Shown piece by piece: positions 1 through 11,623 of a stretch of 64,000 bases of DNA. Where the stretch lies: positions 35,201,548 through 35,265,547 of the forward strand of contig NC_057769.1 of assembly GCF_010389155.1 (NCBI RefSeq), given 5' to 3'. The notes beneath the pieces are model-generated. The model worked only from the letters and a program-made list of their open reading frames with translations. It had not been told where the DNA came from and ran no database searches. This DNA comes from Erigeron canadensis. Taxonomy: Eukaryota > Streptophyta > Magnoliopsida > Asterales > Asteraceae. The first letter of the stretch is position 1, and every line of letters begins with the position of its first letter. The position numbers and the translations under genes were made by a program.

Positions 1-477
1 TGAATAACTACTTTATTTTCGTTTCCATGAGTTGTTACTTGTTAATTAACAGAATAAAAACTCACTTATAAAGAGTATGAACCTGTTCAATCTTAAAGAA
101 AATAATATACTCACGATTTGTTCATTGTTACCGCCTGCAAAAATATGAAAATTTACAAGGAGATATCGAGTTTTAAAAAGCATGTTATATGCATACGTAC
201 ACATATATTCGGATGAAAGAATATGAGAAAAATTCCATAAAAAAGTATCTTAATAAGGGAAACCTTTTTAGATTTTATCTAATAAAAAGAATCCATTTCG
301 AAAAAATTCTCAATAAAAATATTGTTATTGGTTTTCATCGTTAGTCCCTAATTAAGTGACATGTTGACATGTCATATCATTAAAAAGGCCACGTTGACAT
401 CTATTGTGGCATTGCATGTGGGTAAATTGGTCTTTTTAGCCACCTATCTTCTTCTCAATATCAATCATTATCAATAT
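1..477. other. AT-rich sequence without a gene; part of a dispersed repeat
   Basis: I see no coding sequence here. The last part (about 430-477) is closely similar to about 29,875-29,925. Both run through a shared stretch containing ATCTTCTTC and then ATATCAATCATTATCAATAT. This stretch is therefore the left part of a repeat copy that the MITE at 487 interrupted. Confidence 0.5.
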
Positions 478-486
478 AACATACAT

Positions 487-1155
487 GAGTTTTTTTCCAA
501 ATAGATGTAATGTGAAAATTTATTTACCAAATTGGTATGGTTTGAAAAATATTTACCATTTTAGTATAAAACCTAATTATTAAACATTATATCTCTCAAT
601 AACTATTAAACAACCACTTAAAGTTATTTTTAAAAAAGTCACAACCTTTGGATGAAAAAGAAAATTAAATTGTGATCATTGGATCACTTTGCTGACCTAT
701 ATTTTCTTTTTAGATAACATTTACGTTCCTTTTTTTAATTTAATATCTATAACTTAATAAAATTCCTCATATCCCTCATATGATTTCAAGTACGGAGTAT
801 ATTGAAACATCATCAGATCAAAGTACTAATATATCACGACATTGAATGAGGACTATCATTTTTAATCAAGTAAAAAGTATTTTTAAACTAACTTCCCTAA
901 GCTGTCATAGTTTTGATTCTTGGTATATATTTAACGTCTTATATTAGAATTAGAGATCAACTCTATCGGTATTATTGTCCGATCAATACAGGAACATGAT
1001 AATGGAAAAACAAATGACAACTAATCCTTTTTCTTGTTTTCATATATTATAAATATAATGTTTAATTAGGTTTTATACTAAAATGGTAAATATTTTTAAA
1101 ACATACCAATTTTAGTAAATAAGTTTTCCTAATACACCAATTTGAAAAAAAACTC
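487..1155. mobile_element. Mutator-type MITE with 9-bp TSD
   Basis: The two ends are inverted copies of each other over about 100 bp. The left end starts GAGTTTTTTT and reads through TTACCATTTTAGTATAAAACC. The right end carries the reverse complement of both and ends AAAAAAACTC. The element is bracketed by the same 9 bases, AACATACAT, at 478-486 and 1156-1164. Long terminal inverted repeats (TIRs) with a 9-bp TSD are typical of Mutator-like elements. There is no transposase inside, so it is non-autonomous. It sits inside a repeat copy whose paralogue near 29,900-30,930 lacks it. Confidence 0.8.
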
Positions 1156-1164
1156 AACATACAT

Positions 1165-1785
1165 TCATCTGCATCTATATCTATCTATGTGACTAATCTA
1201 TAGATACATATAAATCTATATTCATTATACAGTTTATGTTACGAGTATTATCCTTTCATCACACAGACCGCAAATCGCATAATTAACTAGAAAACCTTCT
1301 CGTCGGTGCCGGAATCGAGTCATCGGAAAATATAAGGTTATATATTTTGGATCTAATCAAACTACAATATACGAAGCCTAGATGTTCGGCCAAGTCTTGA
1401 AGTTGATGAAAGGCGGTGGTGGACGTCAACGGTAAATCCCTTCCTTTATTTCCGCCGATACTTGATAACCTTTTTTTCCGGTTATGGAAGGCCATATCCA
1501 CCACCGTCGACAACCGAAAAGTATATATATATATGCCGTCGCGAACTGGAGAGAAAGAGGGAGAGAGGTTGTTCCTCTTTAGGGTTTTTAGAGAGAAATA
1601 GAGATCGAGGAGATGGTGGTTGTTGGTAGAGTTACGGCGTAGGTGAGCCACTGTGGTGTGGGTCGCCGGCGCAAAAGGCTGCTGGCAGGTGGCGGCTGTG
1701 CTGTTGGAGTGTTGGTTGCTGCTTTCTAGTGAGAGCAAAGCTGCCAGGTTGAATAAGGTAGAGATGGTGAAGGTGGTGGTTGTAG
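1165..1785. repeat. Dispersed repeat, copy 1, with gene-like GC-richer segment
   Basis: The segment 1,556-1,785 is clearly homologous, in the same orientation, to 30,745-30,930. Shared landmarks include CTTTAGGGTTTTT, TTGGTAGAGTTACGGC, TGTGGTGTGGGTCGCCGGCG and TTTCTAGTGAGAGC. The short stretch CATCTGCATCTATAT at about 1,167 recurs at about 30,717, so copy 1 carries about 375 bp (1,182-1,555) that copy 2 lacks. That extra piece has an open minus-strand frame from an ATG at 1,495 to a stop at 1,283 (70 residues, lysine/arginine-rich at the start), which I do not recognise. It may be a captured gene fragment. Confidence 0.55.
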
Positions 1786-2319
1786 CGACTTAAAACATAC
1801 CAATTTTGAATTTTCATTTGTCTATTATTAGTATTTATCATTCAAATGTAGTAAGATAGCTTGAATTTGAAAATTGCGTTATACATTTTATGTTTATATA
1901 GCATTTTATCCGCGCAATGCGAATGTGGTGGTTGTAGCGGCGGTGTGTTAGCGGGGCCGGTGATTGGTAGTGGTGGCGGCATTACGGGTGGTGACGGTGT
2001 GGTTATTATTGTAAAAATAATTAATGTAAAAGGGATAGTGTAACTATTTTAAAAGTGGATGTGTCTTTGTTATAAATTATCTCATTAAGAGTATTATAGG
2101 TATTTTAAGTGGAAATGTTAAATTAATGAATACAAAAAATTAATTTATTAAGGGTAGAATGGTCATTTCTCATGAGGAGAAAGTTTTAAAAAATATTACG
2201 AGAGAGAGCGTGTGATAAATTATATAAGGTATTAGTAAAGATGAGAATCATAACGTTAATGAGGCTATTTCTTGCATTTTTAATATTTCACCTTGCCTTT
2301 AAGCTTTCTTTTCTTCAAT
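1786..2319. other. No supported gene
   Basis: AT-rich sequence. A small open frame at 1,861-2,043 is glycine/valine-rich because of a GGTGGTTGTAGCGG-like run. It lies next to a CGCGCAATGCG motif at about 1,911 that resembles Helitron 3' hairpins elsewhere in the window. I do not consider it a gene. Confidence 0.4.
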
Positions 2320-2345
2320 TATATATATATATATATATATATATT
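2320..2345. repeat. (AT)n microsatellite
   Basis: An uninterrupted TA/AT dinucleotide run of 26 bases. Confidence 0.9.
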
Positions 2346-4050
2346 ATAAAATTAATTAAAAAGCCTTTAATACGGTACGTGTGTTTTGAAAATATTTATA
2401 AAGTTGTTTTTGTTTAAACTTTATCCTAATGACATTTCACACTTTAGTGAAATGGGCTTAATATAATGGTACGTGTGTTTCTAAAACGGTTATAAAGTTG
2501 TTTTTGTTTATACTCCATTCTCGCGACATTTCACATTTTAGTGAAATTATCTATCGAGAGTTGAAGAGTTAACCCTAATTGATTAACAGATTTTATCTTA
2601 TTATAGCATGAAGTGGTTTGTAAAAAGGATTGAATAGAATAGCCCAAGTAATATAATATTTTGACTACTTTCAAATGTTATATAACTAGATGTTCATCAC
2701 TAAAAAAATATGTTTCTCTTAAACAACTCATTGAACTTAAAAAAAACTATCAATATTATCATTAACAAACTTAAAGTTTTGATTGGCGGGTCGACTTAAC
2801 AACTTGAAAACTCAACCTGGACCGATCCGAGAAATCATGTTGATAGGTTAACGGGTTGAAAATCTCTGATAGTTTAAGTCGGGTTTCAAGTTGAGTCAAT
2901 TATTGACAGTCTGGCTATTGTCTATAAACAACTTAATCATACATTTACAACATTTTAATGGAGTAATGTATATAACCCCTAATACACAATAGTTAATATT
3001 TATTAAAACTATTTATGGTAAATGTTTTTCAAATTATAATTATAATTTCTTTTCAGTAATAATATTTTTAAACTATAAAAGGTCATAAAACCCTCTTTAT
3101 GTATATCAAACTCATTCTATATATACTATACTTGAAATTGTCGAAGTGTTTAAAGATTATCTTAAATGTATGTTCGATTACATACTAAACATCATTTTTG
3201 GTTTATGATAAGACGTATATTTTTTGCAATGTTTGTTATACGTACATGTTATTATGTAACTTTTAACGACTGGGTATTAAATTAGGGCGGGTTGAAATTT
3301 AAGATCAGACACTTCAACCTGGACCCGACTTTGGTCGACCAGACTAATACATGGGTTGGCGAGTTCACGGGCCCAACTTATTTTAATTTTCAAATAAAAA
3401 CATCAAATCAACTTTTTTTGTGGTTTATAAAAGGTATGTAGATATGTAAATAATGACTATTGTTAGTAAAGTTGTCAATGAGTTCGGGTTGGCATGTTGA
3501 TGGGTAAAAAACCTGTGACCTGACCCAACCCATTAAAAATTTCAGGTCATAAATTTCAACTCTTACCTACAACATGTCAACCCAAACCAACCCATCGACT
3601 TGAAAAAAATTGGTTTGGTGGGTTATTAGGTCAAGTTTTGGGTTGTCGAGTTAAATAGGCTGCTGGATTGACGGGTTGGCGACTTAAGGTTGGATCAAAT
3701 AGGTCATATGAGTTATGGGTTGGTGGGTTGATGAGTCAATCTGTTTAACAAAATTATATAAACTAAAAAATATTTCCACGTTGGAGGGCGACCTGTTAAC
3801 CTAATTGGTCAACCGCACCCTAACTCGAAAAATAAGGTTAGTGGGTTGGCGATTCGAGATTTCTCAACCCTAACTCGGTTATTTGCGTGCGGGTTTCAGT
3901 TCTGGTTTCGGGTTGAGTCGAGTATTGACAGCCCAAATTGTTATGGCTGTTAATCGGGTTGATGTGTATCAAGTTGGCTTTGGGTCAAGTACTCAAGTGG
4001 GTTTGATGGGTCGAATATGTTGTTTTCGGGTAACCCGGTCACCGACCAGG
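2346..4050. repeat. Degenerate GGGTTGG/CCAACCC-rich tract
   Basis: From about 2,780 to 4,050 the sequence is packed with variants of GGGTTGGCGGGTT, GACCCAACC and GGGTCGA on both strands, with no open frame of note. It looks like an old tandem or interspersed non-coding repeat that has drifted. The part before 2,780 has two diverged direct copies of TACGTGTGTTT followed by GGTTATAAAGTTGTTTTTGTTT-like sequence (about 2,375 and 2,465), a small local duplication. No gene is seen. Confidence 0.5.
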
Positions 4051-4397
4051 TATTAATCTAGTTATATTTGGTGATATGCATTTGTTTTGCTAATGTTAAA
4101 CTTACATTAACTCTTTGTAATCCGTATCCTTGAAGCCATACCCTTGAATGTATTATTCTCGATTGTTATTACTGATAATTTATTAAAAAAATTTTAGGAC
4201 ATTGATGGATCTTAAGTATGATTTTTACAATTGTATAATCCAATCCGTACCGTTGAATCATCATAAGACTATCCAGGTATCACCCGGGTGCTTAAGTTAG
4301 TTTGTAGAATAAAGATTAGAAAATCGGCGGTGATGTCACATTTTATAGTTCGTGCTCATAATTCTAGAATATGATGTACTAAGGAACTTAATAATAA

Positions 4398-4440
4398 CTA
4401 GGGTTATACCCGGCCGTTGACCGGGGACAATGATTGGACA
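4398..4440 (-). mobile_element. Helitron 3' end (minus orientation)
   Basis: Read on the minus strand, a CCCCGGTCAACGGCCGGG hairpin is followed a few bases later by CCTAG and then T. This is the classic Helitron 3' terminus: a GC-rich hairpin about 6-12 nt before CTRR, inserted before T. The terminal CTAG is 4,398-4,401. The matching 5' end would lie to the right and was not identified. Confidence 0.55.
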
Positions 4441-5084
4441 CAGACTTAAATGCAGGTCATTAATTTTAACATGTCAACTGTTACCATTAAAAAAAAAGAA
4501 ACACATCCTTAAACAATACGTAAATCTTTAAATACAAGACTTTGATGACGAAGTAAAAAGTTATAAAGTATCTTGAAAGATAAAATTAGAAGCTTAAAAC
4601 GTTCATGGTGCAGATAAAAAAGACCAAAGCGAAATACCATGAATTATCAAACATAAAACTTTAATGGTAAAAATAAAAAGTTTCAAAAGATTTAGTAGTT
4701 AAAATATGAGACACTAAAACGTTATCACCCTGAAAATAATAATATAAAACTCAAGAAAGCAAGTTGATATCTACACAGCACGGTAACTAAGAAATGGACA
4801 AAAAAAAAAACTAAGCTGGCAGGCAGGCTGCTAAGCCAGTTACCTGCCTAGATGCTTTACTATTCACTTAAAAAGAATTTAAATAGGGTATAATCTATAA
4901 CCAATTGTTAAGAGTTCATCATTTTGATGACATATCCAGTATGAGATGGTGATTATAAAAATTTGTTTTTTTTTATATAGAGAGGGAAAATAAGAAGGTT
5001 AGTGTTGTCGTAAACGATGTAACGAATATAAAATTATGGAATAGATAAAGGAATTTTAAAGTTCTAACTTGTTTTGTTTTCTAA

Positions 5085-5890
5085 CTAGTTATTATACTCT
5101 GCAATGCGGATCTTGGTATGCTAATCTCTTCGCATCTAGAGACAGAGATTAAAGGTTCGTTCCTCATGCCTTATAAGACCAGATGTCCTAATATAATGTA
5201 GATATAACTCTTTGTATCTTAGGTAAGGGTAAGATTGCGACTTAAATGGAAAAAGTTAAAGATGTAAGTTTGTGCCTGAAGTAAAAGTTTGAAAACTTAT
5301 GCAGTGAGACTGAAAAGTAAAAAAAAAAAAGCGGTATTTAACAACAAAATTTTAAAAAAGATGAAAGTTTTGTGATAGATGTAAAAATTAAAAAAACTTA
5401 TGTGATAGAAATAAAAAAGTTTGTTGCGGCTCTCGACATGTTAACACCCTTGCATCTGAAGACAGAGGTTAAAAGCTTGATTCGCAACCGCATGACATAT
5501 ATACAAGACTGGATTTCTTAGTTTATTGTAGATATATAAACCTCTACCTTAAGTATGGATAAGACTGTAAGTTAAAAAGCAAAAATTATAAAAAATGAAA
5601 GTTTGTGGGTGAATTAAAAAGCTAAAAAGTTATGTGGTAAGATTAAGAAAGTCAAAAAAAATTATTATATTTAAAGGTAAAATTTTAAAAGATGAAAATT
5701 TTGTGAAAAGTTTTGCGGCAAAAATAAAATTTAAAAAGTAATGTGATTAAATGAAAAAGTCAAAAAAGTAATTATAGTTAAACATACTTGAAGATTGTGG
5801 CCAAAATCAAAAGATTAATAGATATGTGGTTAAACTTTAAAGAAGCAAAAATTTACTATAGTTAAGCCTTCATCAATTGTTATTATATAA
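5085..5890 (-). mobile_element. Helitron 3' end and repeat-rich body
   Basis: The minus strand reads CCGCATTGCAGAGTATAATAA and then CTAG|T, with CTAG at 5,085-5,088. This is a weaker Helitron 3' terminus. To the right lie two diverged direct copies of a block of about 130 bp, at about 5,118-5,250 and 5,440-5,590. Each contains CATCT, GACAGAG, a GGTTCG-like motif, TGTAGATATA and a TAAG-rich tail. The GGTTCGTTCC in the first block resembles a pol III B box, so a SINE contribution is possible. No coding sequence is seen. Confidence 0.4.
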
Positions 5891-7240
5891 AATTTGTCCA
5901 CTACAGGTAGTCAATCGAGCAACATTGTTGTAAGGTCAGATATAATACTCTTTTATACTATTTATTAATTTATTATAAAAAACCAAGTAGCTACTTATTG
6001 AAAGTTTCATAAAAAAAATTGTTTGAAATACTTCTAATGATTAAATTATATAATCAGTACTTTATTTTTATAAATATTTTCATTGACTTTTTATATCAAT
6101 TATTTTTACATCAATAATCTACAACACTCGACATCGTCTTCACCACCGACAGTCGTCCCCCACTATCACCGTCGCCACCATACCATGACTATCGTCGCAT
6201 CGCATGGATACCGTGCATGCTAGTCATATCGAATTAAAATGTACCAAAAGAAAAATGTCATATAACACTAATGATTTGGAGACCTACTAAAAACACCTAA
6301 ATATTGGCCTAATCATCTAAAGATGCCACCTGTACTTTTATTTTGGGGCTCCATTAATTAATTTGGATTATTACTAATATGCCCCTAATCTCTAAACTAC
6401 AAATCTTACTTCCAAACCAACATCCGTTTACGTTCACTGTATTGTATTTTAATTTTTCCTATATAAGTCTCGTATATTTCTCTAACCCTAATTTATTTAA
6501 ACAAAATAAATTGAAGTAGGTAAATCTAGTTATATAAAACGGGGTGTCGTAATAGTTATTGTATTTGTTTTGAATTGATAATAATAGAGTATCATTTAGT
6601 ATACAATATATCTTTATGTCTAAATTTAGTAATTATGTTCTTCTTGTAAACCACATAGTGTTTGACATCGATTTACTAAATATCCCTACCGCAGATATCA
6701 TATATATTGCACATCTTTTTCAAGCAGATTCATGCATATAATATTTTATATACATGATTTTTCAATTAACTATATATCTGTAATACATGTCTAGATCATA
6801 CAGTAGGTACTCGACAACATTCATGTAAATTTTAATTAAAAGGACTTTTCTTGAGTACTGTTAGTTTATTGGTTATTTTTGTACGTATTTTGGTATAGCC
6901 ATTATGGCATTATATATAACTTACCTTTATTTTGGATGAACAACCCATCTTTTGAAGATGTTTGGATAATCTACATGATGTTAATAAAAGTCCGAACTTT
7001 TTTGCTATTAAAAAAATATAATAAATAAAAATTTTGCTTAAAACATTGGTAGTGTATAAATAGATAGAGAATATTATTCGAGTTTGCATTTAGTGAAAAG
7101 CGAATGGATTAGAATGAACAAATTTCGTAGTCAATATTGAGGGCAAAATAGGAATATAAATTTTAAGTCATAATGAAAATAACAGGTGGCAATTAGGCTA
7201 AAAATTAGGCCTAATTTTTAGGCTTCCCTATCACAGTTCT
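5891..7240. repeat. Possible old inverted-repeat element; no gene
   Basis: The sequence around 6,290-6,345 (CCTAAATATTGGCCTAATC, then TGCCACCTGT) and that around 7,160-7,225 are inverted relatives: the minus strand of the latter reads CCTAAAAATTAGGCCTAATT, then TGCCACCTGT. This suggests a MITE of about 0.95 kb with worn ends. I could not find a clean target-site duplication. The interior has no recognisable coding sequence. Confidence 0.3.
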
Positions 7241-7390
7241 TTATGATGTTTATTTAGTATCACAAAATAGTTAGTATCACAAAATGTAGGTTTCAATTAG
7301 AGTTAGATGCTTCGAGTCATCTACTGCATGGTAATTATTTACATTGTGTTTATCTATTATTTTTACAGCTTTCTCATATTATGCTTCTTA

Positions 7391-8015
7391 GGGGGAGGGA
7401 GTGGTCACCCCTCTTCCCCCACCACTAACCAATTAGATTTTGTCACCTCAATTTTCCCCACTCTTCCCCCATCTTCCCCAAATCACTGGCGGCACTTTCC
7501 CCCATCTTCCCCCCATCTCCACCTCATCATTTCTTTTTCATTTATTTTTAATACATCAAATCTAAAACTATATAAAAATAAAACATATACATACATATAT
7601 AAATATAAATAATAATAAACAAAATGAAAGTAGAGGGTCTGAAATGTAATTAATAGAAAATTACAAACTATATATATGCATAAACTTTAGGGACTGAAGT
7701 GTAATTACAATAAATTAAAAAATTAAAAAAAAAAAAAGATCGAGTCTCAGATGCGTATGATACATACATATATATTGTATGTATATATATTTTGCTTCCT
7801 CCATCACTAAAAAAAAATAAATTAAGATGGTCCCTATTGTTTATCCACCAATCACAACCTCCCTCTCTCTTCCTTCCTTTCTCTCTCTTCTCTTCCCCCT
7901 TCGGGGTTCTTCCCCCCATTTTTCCTTCTCTCTCCTGCGGTGAACCGCCGGCGGCGGTGTGCCCGCGCGGCCCCGCTTCCCCGCTCCTCCTTCCCCGCGA
8001 CCACTCCCTCCCCTC
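7391..8015 (-). mobile_element. PIF/Harbinger MITE with TTA target duplication
   Basis: The left end GGGGGAGGGAGTGGTC and the right end GACCACTCCCTCCCCTC are inverted repeats. The element is flanked by TTA at 7,388-7,390 and 8,016-8,018. A TTA duplication with G-rich ends is the PIF/Harbinger signature. Its right end (minus-strand reading) resembles the start of the transposase-bearing PIF element at 55,182, including GGGGAGGGAGTGGT followed by a GC-rich stretch with CCGCCGCCGG. The element therefore looks like an internally deleted, inverted relative of that one. The pyrimidine-rich open frames inside are composition artefacts. Confidence 0.85.
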
Positions 8016-8102
8016 TTATTGAGTCTCACTGTCCGTGCTTAGTTATTGACTTTTATAGTTGTAATTAATGAATGTTTAAGTATTTGACATTTGAATAAAT
8101 CA

Positions 8103-10138
8103 TCTTATATATAATAAAAGTGGTAAGAAATGTAATCAATTCTAAAATCAAAATTTATGATGGTAATTAATGAAATAATTATAGCTTAATGAACTTAATA
8201 ATTTGTTTTAATGAAATTAGCATTGTTTGTGTTATTATGTGTTTACTTTACTACATAAAATTGATTTATATATTGATGAGGGTAATTAATAATGATAGTA
8301 TATATTGTTTAGTTATAGATGCTTTATTGTTATGAGTTTTGTTAAACGAAACCTTAAAGGCTTTCGTTAAGGTGCATTAATCGGTTGTATACTTACCATA
8401 AAATTCAGGGGGTGAGTTTTAATATGAAAATGTACACTCTTTTAATGCACGTTAAGTAAGCCCCTAAGAACTACATTTAACATTTTCTATAGTTACCTAT
8501 ATTTTAACATCTATATTTTTTATGCAAATTTTATTTCGCTTGAAACTTCGCGTCTCGATTTGACTGCGAAAAGTCTAACATACGTTGTCTTAACCGGGTC
8601 CGCGCTCTAGCTCTCTCGAAGTAGAAATGTCTATTTTAGATACTCAATGAGAGTGAAAACCCTATATTAATCCGCCCGAAATCTCTTACATGTATATATG
8701 TGAAGATAACATTACGAAAGGTTTGGAATGCAAAGGGTAAATATTTATGTGTTTATAAGTTTTGGTCATTAAATTTGTTGTCTTTGAGCTTCTGTGAGTT
8801 ACAATGTATTTAATAAGTATAAGAAATAAAACATGAATGATCACTATTATCATATAAGGAATCCTTGCGATTGTAATTTCGGAATTGTATACACATGTTT
8901 GTGTTTATTTTGGGTTTAGAGCGATTGAAGCTTGAAAATAAATCCGATGCAGCAAAAGATAAACGAATAGCAGTGATTCATGATAGTTTTTGTCTAAACG
9001 AATAGAAAAGGTGCATTATTATTATTGTTATGACTCTCTTCTTTTTTAGTTAATTACGTTTCAATTATAGAGGTATAAGGATGGATATTATTATATATTA
9101 ATCCTTTCTTATTAACATATTTGAGAAGATATTCGCCCTAAATCACAATATATATGTTTGACGTTGAGTATTTGGAAGGCTTGTTTTACTATTTCTAATG
9201 TGTTTTGTCATTGTTCTAATATATCATATTTTCAATGGTTCATATTCAGAAAAATGGGTTTCCAAATGTTGGTTAGCAAAGTCTTTGATGAAGACCTAAA
9301 TGACGACTTGGTAAGTAACCTATGATAGAGAATACTTGAATAATTATTTGGTCCCAATATATGTTTACGGGCTGTTTATTTAGATTATGTATGAAAACTT
9401 GGTGGAAATACGTCTGATCTTTTATACCATTTTTCTATATGCCACTGCACTTGTAAATTGTACTGAAGCTACATCATATACAACTAATATACTTTGTATA
9501 CAAGTTCTTCCACCTATATTAACAATAAGTTACCTAGCATCTGCCCGATGGCCTGGATAGTGGATTACAAACAACAAAGATATAACGTGAGTCTGAAAAT
9601 CATTCAAGGCGGCTATCCGTCATTGATAAACAAAGTTTGGAAGATATGAATGTAATAAGTAGAGTATAGAAAAATGGTTGGTACCTAAATTATGAAGTTG
9701 GTGTGTTAAATCACTATTACCCTTATGGTGTAAAGGTCCAAAATTATATATTGAGTTTAAGAGAAACTGTTATTCAATCTGCACATACAGGTATACAATT
9801 ATCTCTTTAAATAGCCATATGTCAATTTGTATCTATTGAAATGTTTATATGCTGGTGGATTTGATTTTCGAATGGTTAGTGAAAGCTTCTTTTTTTTTAT
9901 CATAATAAAAGACTAAATATCGGTTGGGGTTCCTTTGTTAGGCGAACCATGTTATTCGTCCTGAAACATTTTATTTGTTTTCTACTGATTATTATAGTAT
10001 AATTTTTTTATTTAAAAGACGATGAATAATATGGTTTTACGAAACAACTTTCATTACCTATTTAAAAAATCGGAAACAAAGTACATGCAAACAATATATT
10101 AAACCACGACGTGCGTAGCACGGGTATTTAAGCCCTCG
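8103..10138 (+). mobile_element. Candidate non-autonomous Helitron
   Basis: The 5' end TCTTATATATAATAAAAG follows an A. At the right side a short hairpin (CGTGC-GTA-GCACG, 10,110-10,122) is followed 12 nt later by CTCG and T at 10,135-10,139. The A|...|T insertion context and the hairpin spacing fit a Helitron with a mutated CTAG. Inside, 9,250-9,310 looks like a lone exon: CAG acceptor, ATG at 9,254, 19 codons, then a GTAAGT donor. This could be a captured gene piece that I cannot identify. The left breakpoint of the 5.78-kb duplication (9,352) falls inside this element. Confidence 0.5.
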
Positions 10139-11047
10139 TTTACTGTTAAAAATAAAAGGAAAAGATTAATGAATGAGTGGTTAGTTAATGCTAAATTTAA
10201 TACTAAAATAATTTTGAGAAATAATATCCATAATTTTGAGAAATTAGTTTAGAAAATCTCTATATTTAAATATGCATGTGACCCTATTCTTCTCAATTTC
10301 CCTTTATTTATATATCGCCTCTTTTTCTGCTTCTTTTTTTTAATACCACTTTCTTTTTCTTTTTATCAAATTCTATGAGTAATTCTATATCTACAAATAT
10401 TTTACAAACAAATTTTTATAAACATAATTTCTACCAACTAAATCATGTTTATGTAATCTCTCTCCTCTTTCTCTCTTTTGTTGATTGGACCAACTCCATG
10501 CCACATGTGTTTGTAGATTTTTTGTTTGTAAAAAACTTGTCACTCTAGCATTGCTCATTTTAATTTGCTATGTTGATTTTTATGTTTTTAATTTTTTAAT
10601 TATTGTTGATTTATTTTGAAGTTACAATTTTCATGTGAAGTTGACTTTTTTTGTTGGCATATTCTTTGTAGGTTTAATATTTTATGTTTGATTTTTACTT
10701 AATTGTTGAAAGATGGATCAATCAATCTATATATTTTTTTAAATTATCATAAACAAGTGTGATTTTGTCTTCGTTTCATGTTTTAGTTTAAATTGTTTGA
10801 CTAATGAATACGAGTAATTACGTTGATGAGATATATGGAATTTGGATATTAGTGAATTTATAAAACATTAATATATATAGTGTTTTTTATGCAGAATTAT
10901 GAAACGTTCTTTCCGTCCAATGCCACTTTCTTCACCCGAGCAAACGGGAAATAATTAACCTTTTTTCTTTTTACTATATATGTTATTTAGTCTTCTAATT
11001 AAACTTTGATGTTTATCAATTGTCTCTACATGGATATATATATACAC
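10139..11047. other. AT-rich spacer without a gene
   Basis: Homopolymer-rich sequence with no coding potential that I can support. It is repeated in copy 2 at about 15,920-16,828. Confidence 0.5.
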
Positions 11048-11049
11048 AA

Positions 11050-11480
11050 GCATAATACTCACACGTTGCGACGAAATTTTATAACTACTTTTTTGCATGA
11101 ATACATCGGTTACAGAGTGCCAAAAATATATATTATAAGATTATGTCAATTGTTTTAGAACTATATGGTATTTTAGTGTTATAGTGTAGAGGGGCATTTT
11201 GGAAACCATAAATATGCTAAAAGGGGCATATTGGGAACAAAAACTATGCTTAATCTCTTAATCCAACTTTTTTTTTTAACGGCATGCTATTCTACTCTTA
11301 AATTACATGTATGCCTGAAAACCAGGACTCTCGAAAAACCCTCTATAAATCCACTCTCACAAATGTGGGAGGTGAGACTCGAACCCGGATGGATCCTCTC
11401 AAGGTCAAATATCTTACCAATGGGTCACCAACCCCATTGGCCTTAATCCAACTTTCTTTATAAGGGGTTAAAGATTAAAA
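11050..11480 (-). mobile_element. Helitron-like fragment (minus), hosting a SINE
   Basis: The left end, GCATAATACTCACACGTTGC, is a diverged version of the Helitron 3' end at 28,666 (GCATAATACCCGCACGTTGC). The right end, CTTTATAAGGGG followed by AGATT, is a diverged version of that family's 5' end, CTTTATAAGGGAGTATAGAT. Interior phrases such as GGGGCATTTT are shared as well. The SINE at 11,271 is inserted in it. Confidence 0.4.
11271..11441 (-). mobile_element. tRNA-derived SINE with 14-bp TSD
   Basis: On the minus strand the element starts GGCCAATGGGGTTGGTGACC, carries GGGTTCGAGTCTCACC (a pol III B-box match) and ends in an A tract (plus-strand T run at 11,271-11,277). Perfect 14-bp direct repeats CTTAATCCAACTTT flank it at 11,257-11,270 and 11,442-11,455. 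Internal pol III promoter, A tail and a long TSD together define a SINE. The small plus-strand open frame across it is not a gene. Confidence 0.85.
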
Positions 11481-11623
11481 ATAAAGATATATACAACTTC
11501 AAACTTTGTTGGGCTACGGAAAAAGTGATTTCTTAAAACTGTAAGAGAAACTGATGTTTATTATAATTGCATACAAGTTTGGCGCTACTAATCTCATAAT
11601 ATAACTTGATTAATAATGGTGGC

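Noticed and set aside
7792..8029. Proline- or arginine-rich frames on both strands as genes
   Set aside because: They arise from the pyrimidine-rich interior and end of the Harbinger MITE.
11231..11446. 71-residue frame (and twin at 17,013) as a gene
   Set aside because: It is the reverse strand of a SINE plus its target duplication.
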